Source: Rhodosalinus halophilus (GTDB lineage Bacteria; Pseudomonadota; Alphaproteobacteria; Rhodobacterales; Rhodobacteraceae). From it: 64,000 nucleotides of DNA. Positions 32,785-39,959 of the stretch are shown in pieces (position 1 is the first letter of the stretch; each line of letters begins with the position of its first letter). Made by a program: the position numbers and the translations under genes. The stretch is taken from assembly GCF_003298775.1 (NCBI RefSeq), contig NZ_QNTQ01000015.1, positions 62,001 through 126,000 on the forward strand, written 5' to 3'. The notes beneath the pieces were generated by a model, which was not told where the DNA came from, did not search any database, and saw only the letters and a list, made by a program, of their open reading frames with translations.

Positions 32785-34028
32785 CCCAGCCGCTCCCGAC
32801 GCCGCGCAAGAAGGACCCGCAGAAGCGCAGCCGCGTGCCCACGCTGCCGCCGCTGCCGCGCTCGCGCGCCGCACTCGGGCTGGCCGTGGCCGCGGCGGAG
32901 GGGCGCTTCATGCTCCAGCACTGCCGAGACTGCGGCGCGGTGCAGTATCCGCCGCGCGACGCCTGCCATGCCTGCCTCTCGGTGCGGCTGGACTGGCGCG
33001 AGACCGACCCGGGCGCGCAGATCATCGCCGAGACGCGCATCCATGCCTCGCCGGATCCCTATTTCCGCGAGCGGATGCCCTGGCGCACCGGCACCGCGAA
33101 GCTGGATGCCGGGCCGGTCGCGGTGGTGCACCTGCATGGCGAGGTTGTGCGCGGCGACCGGGTGCGCCTGTCGCTCCGCCTCGACCGGGCGGGGCAGGGG
33201 GTGCTGCTCGCCCTGCCGGAACGCGGCAGCCCTGCGATGGAGGAGGATCCGATGACCCGCGCGATGGGTACCCATGTGAAGCACCGCCGCGTGCTGGTCA
33301 CCGACGCACGGTCCGAGGTCGCCGCCCCGCTGGTCGAGGCGCTACTGGCGGCAGGCGCCGCGCATGTGTTCCTGGGCGAGCCGGAACCCTGGCGGCGCTG
33401 GCCTGGCCGCGCGCGCTTCGAGGGGCGCGAGGACGTCACCCTGATGAAGCTCGACGTGACCGATCCCGACAGCCTGAAGACGCTGGCGGGCGAGATCGGC
33501 GGCAAGACCGACATCCTGATCAACACCGCCCGCTTCCTGCGCCCGGGCGGCATCCTGGGACAGGACACGATCCACGCCCGCGACGAGATGGAGGTCAACG
33601 CGCTGGGGCTGATGCGGCTGGCGCAGGCCTTCGGCCCGGGGATGGCCGCGCGCACGGCGGACGGGATCAATTCCTCGGCCGCCTTGGTGACGCTGCTCTC
33701 GGCCTATGCGCTCTCGCCCGACCCGCGCATGGGCGCCTTCTGCGCCAGCCAGGCCGCGGCGCGTTCGGTCGCGCAGACCCTGCGCGCCGAGTTCGCGGAA
33801 TCCGGCCTTCGGGTCATGTGCGTCTATTCGGGCCATACCGAGGACGACTGGCACCAGGGCCTGCCGCCGCCCAAGGTCGCGCCCAAGGCGCTGGCGCGCA
33901 GCGTCGTGGACGGCCTCGAGCGCGGGCTGGAGGAGGTCTACTGCGGCGACGTGGCGAAGGATCTGGCCGAACGCTGGCGCCGCGACCCGGCCGTGCTGGA
34001 CCGCGAGATCAGGGGGGAAGGGGCATGA
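32781..34028 (+). CDS. Zinc-ribbon/OB-fold (DUF35) protein fused to a degenerate SDR domain
   Basis: 415 residues in two parts. Residues about 25-150 form a DUF35 module: a rubredoxin-like zinc ribbon (C48, C51, C62, C65 in CRDC...CHAC) and an OB fold. Residues about 168-395 have short-chain dehydrogenase topology, but the cofactor loop lacks the TGxxxGxG pattern (VLVTDARSEVAA). The YxxxK pair is replaced by F320 and Q324 (FCASQ). The fused domain therefore looks non-catalytic or altered. DUF35 proteins pair with thiolase-like enzymes, and the coupled upstream gene encodes one. A frameshift artefact is unlikely, because the frame is continuous and its neighbours overlap as ATGA. Confidence 0.8.
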   Translation: MTQPLPTPRKKDPQKRSRVPTLPPLPRSRAALGLAVAAAEGRFMLQHCRDCGAVQYPPRDACHACLSVRLDWRETDPGAQIIAETRIHASPDPYFRERMPWRTGTAKLDAGPVAVVHLHGEVVRGDRVRLSLRLDRAGQGVLLALPERGSPAMEEDPMTRAMGTHVKHRRVLVTDARSEVAAPLVEALLAAGAAHVFLGEPEPWRRWPGRARFEGREDVTLMKLDVTDPDSLKTLAGEIGGKTDILINTARFLRPGGILGQDTIHARDEMEVNALGLMRLAQAFGPGMAARTADGINSSAALVTLLSAYALSPDPRMGAFCASQAAARSVAQTLRAEFAESGLRVMCVYSGHTEDDWHQGLPPPKVAPKALARSVVDGLERGLEEVYCGDVAKDLAERWRRDPAVLDREIRGEGA

Positions 34029-34129
34029 GCATCTTGCACGCAATGCTCGGCGCGCCCTTGCGGGCGCGTCTCGCGCAGAGGCCCGCGAGGGCCGATGAGC
34101 GCCACGGCGCTCCGCGGAGGCTTGCATGA
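34025..34129 (+). CDS. 34-codon bridging frame, possible small protein
   Basis: The ATG overlaps the stop of the OB-fold/SDR gene (ATGA) and the TGA overlaps the ATG of the cyclase gene (ATGA). Ribosomes could thus pass through all three frames without leaving. It reads MSILHAMLGAPLRARLAQ and continues Arg/Ala-rich. Almost all of it lies in a hairpin-rich repeat, so it may be a coupling device rather than a functional protein. Confidence 0.3.
   Translation: MSILHAMLGAPLRARLAQRPARADERHGAPRRLA
34027..34118. repeat. Hairpin-rich repeat array
   Basis: Successive hairpins: 34027-34048 (GAGCA/TGCTC with an inner TTGC/GCAA), 34051-34068 (CGCGCCC/GGGCGCG), 34080-34093 (GGCCC/GGGCC), 34097-34112 (GAGCGCC/GGCGCTC) and a terminal TCCGCGGA (34111-34118). 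It separates two otherwise coupled genes and resembles in design, not in sequence, the palindrome chains at 28078 and 46812. Confidence 0.65.
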
Positions 34130-34905
34130 CCGTTCTGAACGAGCTTGCCCATGCCCTCACATCTGGCGCCGTCGAGGTGGTGGACCTCACCCATCGGCTC
34201 GACCCGGATTTCCCGGTCATCGTCCTGCCGCCGGAGTTCGGGCAGTGCGCACGCTTCCGGATGGAGGAAGTTTCCGCCTACGACCACCGCGGCCCGGCCT
34301 GGAAGTGGCACCACATCTCGATGAACGAGCACACCGGCACCCATTTCGACGCGCCGGTGCACTGGGTCTCGGGCCGCGACATCCCCCACGGCCACGTCGA
34401 CGAGATCCCGCCCGATGCGCTGATCGGTCCCGTGGTGGTGATCGACTGTTCCGAGGGTGCGGCGCGCGACGACGACTTCGAGCTCACGCCCGAGATCATC
34501 GAGGCCTGGGAGGCGCAGCACGGCCCGATCCCGGCCGGGTCATGGGTGCTGATGCGCACCGACTGGTCGAAGCGGACGGGCGCCGACTACCTCAACATGC
34601 GCGAGGACGGCGCGCATTCGCCCGGTCCGACACCGGAGGCGGTGCAGGCGCTCGTCGCGCGCGACATCCGCGGCTTCGGGACCGAGACGGTGGGCACCGA
34701 CGCAGGGCAGGGGTCTCACTACGACCCGCCCTTCCCGGCGCATTTCTACCTGCACGGGGCGGGGAAATACGGCCTGCAATGCCTCGCCAACCTCGACCGG
34801 CTCCCGCCCACGGGGGCGATGCTCATCGCGCCGCCGCTCAAGATCAAGGGCGGCACCGGCAGCCCGCTCCGCGTGCTGGCCCTGATCCCGAAGGAGGCGA
34901 CATGA
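34126..34905 (+). CDS. Cyclase/kynurenine-formamidase-like metal hydrolase
   Basis: The 259-residue protein of the Pfam cyclase family has the metal-binding signature HTGTHFDAPVHW (H69, H73, D75, H79). Later family stretches are GPIPAGSWVLMRTDWSK and RGFGTETVGTDAGQG. Characterised relatives hydrolyse formylkynurenine, isatin or other amide and lactone bonds with divalent metals. Its role in this operon is likely hydrolysis of a ring or amide intermediate; the substrate is unknown. Start at 34126 gives the usual length, with GCGGAGG about 8 bases upstream. Overlaps the SDR start (ATGA). Confidence 0.88.
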   Translation: MTVLNELAHALTSGAVEVVDLTHRLDPDFPVIVLPPEFGQCARFRMEEVSAYDHRGPAWKWHHISMNEHTGTHFDAPVHWVSGRDIPHGHVDEIPPDALIGPVVVIDCSEGAARDDDFELTPEIIEAWEAQHGPIPAGSWVLMRTDWSKRTGADYLNMREDGAHSPGPTPEAVQALVARDIRGFGTETVGTDAGQGSHYDPPFPAHFYLHGAGKYGLQCLANLDRLPPTGAMLIAPPLKIKGGTGSPLRVLALIPKEAT

Positions 34906-35627
34906 CCGACTACACCGCGCTGATCACCGGTGGTTCGAAGGGCATCGGCGCCGATCTGGCGCAGGCGCTGCTCGACCGGGGCTACACCGTCATCTCGATG
35001 GCCCGCCACAAGGGCGACTGGCGCCACGACCGGCTGGAGCAGGTGGAGGTCGACCTGCTGGACCCGAAGGCGGTCGAGGAGGCCGCGGCCGAGGTGACCG
35101 CCCGCCACGAGATCACCCATCTTGTCCACAACGCCGGGCTGATCTGGCCGAACCTCGTGGAGGAGGCGAAGCCCGAGGACATCGCGGGTCTCGCGCAGCT
35201 TCATCTCGGCGCGGCGCTCACGCTCCTGCAGGCGGCCTTGCCCGCGATGAAGGCGCGCGGCTTCGGGCGCGTGCTCTTCAACGGCTCGCGCGCGGCAATG
35301 GGTGTGCCGACGCGCACCGCCTATTCGGCGACGAAGGCGGGGATGGTGGGCATGGCGCGGACCTGGGCGCTGGAGCTCGCGCCGCACGGCATCACCGTCA
35401 ACGTCGTGGCCCCCGGCCCGATCCAGACCGACAACTTCTGGGGCATCGTCGAGAAGGGATCGGAGCGCGAGGCGAAGCTCGCGCAGACCATTCCGGTGCG
35501 GCGACTGGGCCAGCCCGCGGACGTGACGAACGCCTTCCTTTTCTTCTGCGATCCGGCGTCCGGCTTCGTGACGGGGCAGGTGCTCTACGTCTGCGGCGGC
35601 GCGAGCGTGGGAACCATCTCGCTCTGA
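34902..35627 (+). CDS. Short-chain dehydrogenase/reductase
   Basis: The 241-residue classical SDR is intact: cofactor loop TGGSKGIG (9-16), HNAG (76-79), catalytic S129, Y141 and K145 (YSATK), and VAPGPIQTD. It should oxidise or reduce a hydroxyl/keto group with NAD(P). In this operon a cis-dihydrodiol dehydrogenase or a hydroxyacyl dehydrogenase would fit. In contrast to the degenerate SDR domain two genes upstream, all catalytic residues are here, so the two may form a mixed pair. AAGGAGG precedes the ATG. Last gene of the coupled operon; hairpins follow the stop. Confidence 0.92.
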   Translation: MTDYTALITGGSKGIGADLAQALLDRGYTVISMARHKGDWRHDRLEQVEVDLLDPKAVEEAAAEVTARHEITHLVHNAGLIWPNLVEEAKPEDIAGLAQLHLGAALTLLQAALPAMKARGFGRVLFNGSRAAMGVPTRTAYSATKAGMVGMARTWALELAPHGITVNVVAPGPIQTDNFWGIVEKGSEREAKLAQTIPVRRLGQPADVTNAFLFFCDPASGFVTGQVLYVCGGASVGTISL

Positions 35628-35641
35628 CGGCGCGGCGTGGA

Positions 35642-35708
35642 AGGGGGCGCTGCCCCCTCTGGCCTGACGGCCAATTCACCCCCGGGATACTTGGGCCAAG
35701 AAGAAGGA
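35642..35708. repeat. Double hairpin plus short conserved tail, Rhodobacteraceae-type intergenic element
   Basis: Two hairpins after the SDR gene (AGGGGGC/GCCCCCT, 35642-35658; TGGCC/GGCCA, 35660-35673) are followed by CCCCCGGGATACTTGGGCC and AAGAAGAAGGA. A close variant of the tail occurs at 38729-38757. I recall similar strings scattered between genes of Rhodobacteraceae; this was not checked. It probably terminates the catabolic operon. Confidence 0.6.
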
Positions 35709-35916
35709 CCGCGGCGCGCCCGTCGAGATGGACTGTCCGCGCGGCCGCTCGGAGGAGACGAGCCGGTTTCCGTCACCTCGGCTCGGACGTTCCTGGGTCC
35801 GACAGCAGAAAGCGGACCGGCGTCCGGGTCATGGTCACCGGCGGACGGAACCTCGCTCGCACGCAGTGCCAGAGAGCGTCACGCCGAAGGCGTGGCCGCC
35901 TGGAGATCGCGGCGTT

Positions 35917-36426
35917 TCAGCCTTCCGCGAAACCGCCGTAGCGGCCCGAGTAGAACAGCAGCGGCGGGCCGTCGCGCGCCTCGGCGCGCAGCACCCGGGC
36001 GACCACGATCAGGTGGTCTCCGCCCTCGTGCTCGGCCACCTTTTCGCAGTCGAAGCGCGCGAGGCATCCGGCGATGACCGGCACGCCCTCCGCGTTCTCG
36101 GACCAGTCGATGCCATCGAAGGCGTCGCCCGACCGGGCGAAGCCCTGGCTGATCGCGGACTGCTCCGCGCCCATGACATGCACGGCGAAATGCCGGGCCG
36201 CCGCGTAGAAGGGATAGCGGCTCGAATTCTTCGCCGGCGACCAGAGCACCAGCGGCGGGTCCAGCGAGACGCTGGCGAAGCTGTTGGCCGTGATGCCGAG
36301 CGGGCCGGTCGCGGTCGCGCAGGTCACGACCGTGACGCCGGTGCCGAAGCGCCCCAGCGCGTCGCGCAGGGCCCGTTCCTGGCCGGGGCCGGGGGTGAAA
36401 GACTCGTTCGCTGCCGTGTCGGGCAT
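35917..36426 (-). CDS. Flavin reductase-like (FMN-binding split barrel) protein
   Basis: The 169-residue protein has the HpaC/flavin_reduct fold: ALRDALGRFGTGVTVVTCAT, then GITANSFASVSLDPPLVLW with the typical SxxxxPP pattern, and FAVHVMGAEQ and GDHLIVVARVLRAEAR with the conserved GDH. It reduces FMN or FAD with NAD(P)H for a two-component flavin monooxygenase; none is encoded nearby, so its partner may be distant. The ATG at 36426 follows AAGGAGG; codons further upstream lack a ribosome site. It converges on the catabolic operon and could belong to it functionally. Confidence 0.9.
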   Translation of the reverse strand: MPDTAANESFTPGPGQERALRDALGRFGTGVTVVTCATATGPLGITANSFASVSLDPPLVLWSPAKNSSRYPFYAAARHFAVHVMGAEQSAISQGFARSGDAFDGIDWSENAEGVPVIAGCLARFDCEKVAEHEGGDHLIVVARVLRAEARDGPPLLFYSGRYGGFAEG

Positions 36427-36493
36427 GCCTCGCCCTGCCTCCTTCGCGATTCCGGCGAAACCTAGCCTCGCCGCGCGGCGCGCCAAGACCCTC

Positions 36494-36931
36494 TCAGACC
36501 TCGAGAGGGATCGTCACCGGCCCGTCGTTGACGAGCGCCACCTGCATCTCGGCGCCGAAGCGGCCGGTCGCCACCGGCACGCCTTCGCGCTGCAGAGCCG
36601 CGGCGAAGCGTTCGTAGAGCCGTCGCCCCTCCTCGGGGTCGGCCGCCGCCGAAAACCCCGGCCGGTTGCCGCGCGCGGTGTCGGCGGCCAGCGTGAACTG
36701 GCTGACGACGAGCGCGCCGCCGCCCGCGTCGAGGACCGAGCGATTCATCCGTCCCTCGGCGTCGCGGAAGATGCGCAGCCGCGCCACCTTGGACGCCAGC
36801 TTGTCGGCGGCCGCCTCGGTGTCGCCCTGCATCGCGCAGACGAGCACCATGAGGCCCGGGCCGATCTCGCCCAGCACGGCCCCCTCGACGCTTACCCGCG
36901 CCTCGCTCACCCGCTGGATAACTGCCCGCAT
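36494..36931 (-). CDS. dtd: D-aminoacyl-tRNA deacylase
   Basis: The 145-residue protein matches DTD in length and motifs: the N-terminal [17 protein letters not shown], the substrate-site [15 protein letters not shown], and the cross-subunit Gly-cisPro-type segment [11 protein letters not shown]. It hydrolyses D-amino acids wrongly attached to tRNA. It reads toward the flavin reductase gene with a 67-base gap and looks independent of it. Confidence 0.96.
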   Translation of the reverse strand: MRAVIQRVSEARVSVEGAVLGEIGPGLMVLVCAMQGDTEAAADKLASKVARLRIFRDAEGRMNRSVLDAGGGALVVSQFTLAADTARGNRPGFSAAADPEEGRRLYERFAAALQREGVPVATGRFGAEMQVALVNDGPVTIPLEV

Positions 36932-36998
36932 CGCCTCGCCTCGCCTCCGCCGTGCGGCCGAAGACTGCCCCGGCCCTCCCGGCGATGCAACCGGCGCG

Positions 36999-37028
36999 CT
37001 TGCGTTTGATGCGTGTCAATCACATCTC
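36999..37028 (+). promoter_or_regulatory. Weak candidate heat-shock promoter before hsp20
   Basis: CTTGCG (36999-37004), 17-base spacer and CACATCTC (37021-37028) loosely resemble alphaproteobacterial RpoH promoters (CTTG, 17-18, CYTATNT). Only the -35 is good. It is offered because the next gene is a small heat-shock protein. Confidence 0.2.
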
Positions 37029-37081
37029 GCCAAGGCCGCGCAAAATGCGCGCATAGGGTACCGAGAGAAAGGAGACTCGTC

Positions 37082-37501
37082 ATGGTCGAGAAATCGCAGC
37101 TTTCGGGCCTCTGGCCCGCGCTCTACGATCCCTTCCGCAATCTCGGCGCGCGCGTGGCCGAGATGCTCGCCCCGGCCTCCGACGCCAGCGGCGGCGAGGA
37201 CGCCTACACCATCACGATGGAGCTTCCCGGCGTGTCGGAGGACGACATCGAGGTGAGCGTCGATGCCGGCGTCGTGACCGTGAAGGGCGAGAAGAAATCC
37301 GAGCGCGAGGAGAGCGGCGACACCTGGTTCTTCACCGAGCGTCAGTACGGCAGCTTCACCCGGTCCTTCCGCCTGCCCGCCGACGCGGTTCAGGAGAAGG
37401 TCGAGGGGCACATGAAGGACGGGGTGCTCACCATCACCGTGCCGCGCAAGCGCCCCGAGCCCGAGGGCGGCAAGAAGAAGGTCGAGATCCGCAAGGGGTG
37501 A
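37082..37501 (+). CDS. Small heat-shock protein, Hsp20 family
   Basis: The 139-residue alpha-crystallin-type chaperone has its core beta domain at about 36-130: YTITMELPGVSEDDIEVSVDAG, VTVKGEKKSER, the RSFRLPADAV strand and KDGVLTITVPRK, which contains the GVLxIxV signature. It holds unfolding proteins under stress. The ATG at 37082 follows AAAGGAG. It converges on the zinc-ribbon gene with a strong hairpin between them. Confidence 0.95.
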   Translation: MVEKSQLSGLWPALYDPFRNLGARVAEMLAPASDASGGEDAYTITMELPGVSEDDIEVSVDAGVVTVKGEKKSEREESGDTWFFTERQYGSFTRSFRLPADAVQEKVEGHMKDGVLTITVPRKRPEPEGGKKKVEIRKG

Positions 37502-37509
37502 CGGCCGCG

Positions 37510-37534
37510 CGGGGCGCGGTCCGTCCGCGCCCCG
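37510..37534. terminator. Bidirectional hairpin between converging genes
   Basis: 10-bp arms (CGGGGCGCGG and CCGCGCCCCG) around TCCGT fill the 33-base gap between hsp20 and the zinc-ribbon gene. No T run follows on either strand. Confidence 0.6.
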
Positions 37535-38710
37535 TCAGTAGAAGCTGGGCTCGAAGCTCACGCCGTCGGCCCAGAGCTCGGGGTTCTGCGCCAGCCAGTA
37601 GCCCAGCGCGCCGGCGATCAGCAGCCCAGTCACGATCGCGAAGGCGAGCTTCACGGCCGACCAGGGGCGTTCGCCCTGCACCCGCCCGGTGCGGCCGTTG
37701 ACGACGAAGCGGTAGGTCTTGCCGCGATACTTGTAGGCAGCAAGCCACACGGGCAGCAGCACGTGCTTGAACGTCACGTCGCTCACCGCGGTGTCGATGG
37801 AATGGATGCGCTGCGCGTCGCCGCCGATGTCGAAGGCCACGTCGCGACGGATCACCTGATCCATCTTGGCCCTTGCCTCCTCGTAGCCCTCGGGCAGCGC
37901 GACCTGATACCCTTCCGCCCGGAAGCCCGCCAGGAACTCGGGGCGGTAGGGTTCGAGCGCGGCAAGGTCCCAGGGTTCCAGCGCGTCGGTGAAGGTCTTG
38001 GGCAGCGAGCGCGAGGCCAGCACCAGCACGTCGTCGAAGAACCGCGCGACGCGCCCCGACACGGGCGTCCAGCGGATCTTGCGCACGCGTTTCTGCGCGG
38101 GCTTGCCGTCGCGCATCACGGTCACGGTGACGTAGTAGGCGGTGCCGCGCATGCCCGAATAGCGGCTCGCGGTCTGCGCGTCGAAGGTCCAGTAGGGCAC
38201 GTAGATGCCCTGCATCCGCCGGCCGCGGCGCGCGTATTGCTGCAGCCCGTTCGGCGCGAACCAGAGCCGGCCCAGCCAGTCGCGCATCGCCCGCCTCGCC
38301 GCCGACTCGTCGAGCGCGAAGGGCAGCACGCCGCGCGGCTTGATGTGGCGATGCGTGCCGGTGTCCGTCACCACCGGCGTCGCGCAGAAGGGACACTCCT
38401 TGGCGTGGATGTCCGGGTCGAATTCCACCTCCGCGCCGCAGTTGGGGCAGCGCGAGACGCGCGTCTCCTCCATCTCGGCCGCGGGCAGCTGCGCGTCGAG
38501 CGCGGCGCGGAAGTCGAGCTCGCGGATCGCGGGGACCGGGGCGCCCTCCACCTCTTCCGTGTGCCCGCAGTGATCGCAGACGAGCCGCCCCTTCGCCGGC
38601 TCGAAGCGCAGGTCGGCGCCGCATTGCTCGCAGGGAAAGCGGTGCTCCTCGGTCGCGTCGCGCGGCGGCGGCGCGGGCGCCTCAGGGGCGGGCGGCGTCG
38701 GGGGCTGCAT
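37535..38710 (-). CDS. Zinc-ribbon membrane protein, partner of the SPFH protein (YdjG-like)
   Basis: 391 residues. A Pro-rich start is followed by two zinc ribbons, CEQCGADLRF...CDHC (about 27-48) and CPNCGAEVEF...CPFC (about 88-108). A long middle domain without a recognised fold has WFAPNGLQQYARRGR, VYVPYW-like and VSGRVARFFDDVLVLAS segments. A single C-terminal transmembrane helix follows (about 360-380, FAIVTGLLIAGALGYWLA). Such TFIIB-type zinc-ribbon proteins are sometimes labelled helicase by mistake; no helicase motif is present. The gene follows the SPFH gene in the same direction, as ydjG and ydjI do in Bacillus. Confidence 0.75.
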   Translation of the reverse strand: MQPPTPPAPEAPAPPPRDATEEHRFPCEQCGADLRFEPAKGRLVCDHCGHTEEVEGAPVPAIRELDFRAALDAQLPAAEMEETRVSRCPNCGAEVEFDPDIHAKECPFCATPVVTDTGTHRHIKPRGVLPFALDESAARRAMRDWLGRLWFAPNGLQQYARRGRRMQGIYVPYWTFDAQTASRYSGMRGTAYYVTVTVMRDGKPAQKRVRKIRWTPVSGRVARFFDDVLVLASRSLPKTFTDALEPWDLAALEPYRPEFLAGFRAEGYQVALPEGYEEARAKMDQVIRRDVAFDIGGDAQRIHSIDTAVSDVTFKHVLLPVWLAAYKYRGKTYRFVVNGRTGRVQGERPWSAVKLAFAIVTGLLIAGALGYWLAQNPELWADGVSFEPSFY

Positions 38711-38728
38711 GCGTCGGGACGGCTCCGG

Positions 38729-38757
38729 CGGGGGTATTTATGGCAAGAGGAAGGACC
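38729..38757. repeat. Second copy of the short intergenic element tail
   Basis: CGGGGGTATTTATGGC followed by AAGAGGAAGGACC matches the tail at 35679-35710 with a few changes. It lies between the SPFH and zinc-ribbon genes and lacks the two hairpins that precede the first copy. Confidence 0.5.
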
Positions 38758-38762
38758 GGGCG

Positions 38763-39875
38763 TCAGCGCCCCGGCGGCGGTGGTGGCGGCGGGGGCATCA
38801 CGGTGAAGAGCTGCGCGAGCTCGGCCACGTCCTCGGCGCGTTTCCAGCCGTCCTGTCCGGCGGTCCAGACGAAGGTGTCGCGGGTGAGCTCTCCGGAGGT
38901 CGCCATCCGGCCCAGCGCGGCCTTGGAGAAGGGGCCCTTCGTCTGCCCGTTCTCGGCGATGTGCCAGACGTGCTCGACGGGCGGGGGCGGCGGGGCGGCC
39001 TGGGCGGGCTGCGCGCCCCATGGGCCCTGGCGGGCCATCTGCGCGCCCATGGCCATGCCCATGCCCGCGCCCAGTCCCGCCGCCATGCCGCCCCCGGCGG
39101 GGTTGTCGGCCGCGCGGCTCATCGCCTCGGCCGCGGAATACTGCGCGAAGCGGTCCAGATCGCCCACGAGGCCCATCGAGGTGCGCTTGTCGAGCGCGGC
39201 CTCGACGGCCGGCGGCAGCGAGATGTTCTCGATGTAGAGCTCGGGGATCTCGAGGCCGTAGTCGGCCATCACCGGCGCGATCTCGCGCGCCACGAGCTTG
39301 CCGAGGTCGGCGGTGTTGGCCGCCATGTCGAGCACCGGGATGCCCGAGCCGGCCAGCACGCGGCTCACCTCCTGCACGATCACGTTGCGGATCTGGAAGC
39401 TGATCTCGTCCATGGTGAACTCGCCGTCGGTGCCCACGATCTCCTGCAGGAAGCGGGCGGGATCGGCCACCCGGATGGCATAGGTGCCGAAGGCGCGCAG
39501 CCGGACGGGGCCGAACTCGGGATCGCGGGCGATCACCGGGTTCTTGGTGCCCCACTTGAGGTTCGGAAAGCGCGTGGTCGAGACGAAGTAGATCTCGGAC
39601 TTGAAGGGCGAGCGAAAGCCGTGATCCCAGTGCTGGAGCGTCGTCAGGATCGGCATGTTGTTGGTCTCGAGCATGTAGAGACCGGGGGTGAAGACATCCG
39701 CGAGCTGCCCCTCGTGCACGAAGACCGCCGCCTGCCCCTCGCGCACGGTGAGCTTGGCGCCGTACTTGATCTCGTGCCCGTGCCGCTCGAAGCGCCAGAC
39801 CAGGGTGTCACGGGTGTCGTTCGTCCATTCGATGACGTCGATGAACTGGCCGGAGAGGAAATCGAAGATCGGCAT
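38763..39875 (-). CDS. SPFH (band 7) domain protein with C-terminal GYF_2 domain (YdjI-like)
   Basis: The 370-residue protein has an SPFH/prohibitin-like domain at about 15-235: the N-terminal FDVI-like FIDVIEWTNDTRDTLVWRF, VREGQAAVFVHEGQ, and GTYAIRVADPARFLQEIVG. A Gly/Ala/Met-rich linker follows, then a GYF_2-type domain (about 305-355: WHIAENGQTKGPFS, FVWTAGQDGWKRAEDV) and a poly-Pro tail. There is no N-terminal membrane helix. In Bacillus subtilis YdjI is an SPFH protein that helps bring PspA to membranes with YdjG/H; here only the YdjG-like partner is adjacent, and no PspA gene is in view. The ATG at 39875 fits the family start. Confidence 0.85.
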   Translation of the reverse strand: MPIFDFLSGQFIDVIEWTNDTRDTLVWRFERHGHEIKYGAKLTVREGQAAVFVHEGQLADVFTPGLYMLETNNMPILTTLQHWDHGFRSPFKSEIYFVSTTRFPNLKWGTKNPVIARDPEFGPVRLRAFGTYAIRVADPARFLQEIVGTDGEFTMDEISFQIRNVIVQEVSRVLAGSGIPVLDMAANTADLGKLVAREIAPVMADYGLEIPELYIENISLPPAVEAALDKRTSMGLVGDLDRFAQYSAAEAMSRAADNPAGGGMAAGLGAGMGMAMGAQMARQGPWGAQPAQAAPPPPPVEHVWHIAENGQTKGPFSKAALGRMATSGELTRDTFVWTAGQDGWKRAEDVAELAQLFTVMPPPPPPPPGR

Positions 39876-39959
39876 GGGCGCACTCGCTCTGTCACAGGCT
39901 GCTGTCGCCATATACGCGCATGCGGCGCGCTTGGCCAACGGCAAGCGCGCCTGCGCGCC

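Noticed and set aside
37535-38710. Label as primosomal helicase or replication protein
   Set aside because: Only zinc ribbons and one C-terminal membrane helix are visible; no Walker or helicase motif.
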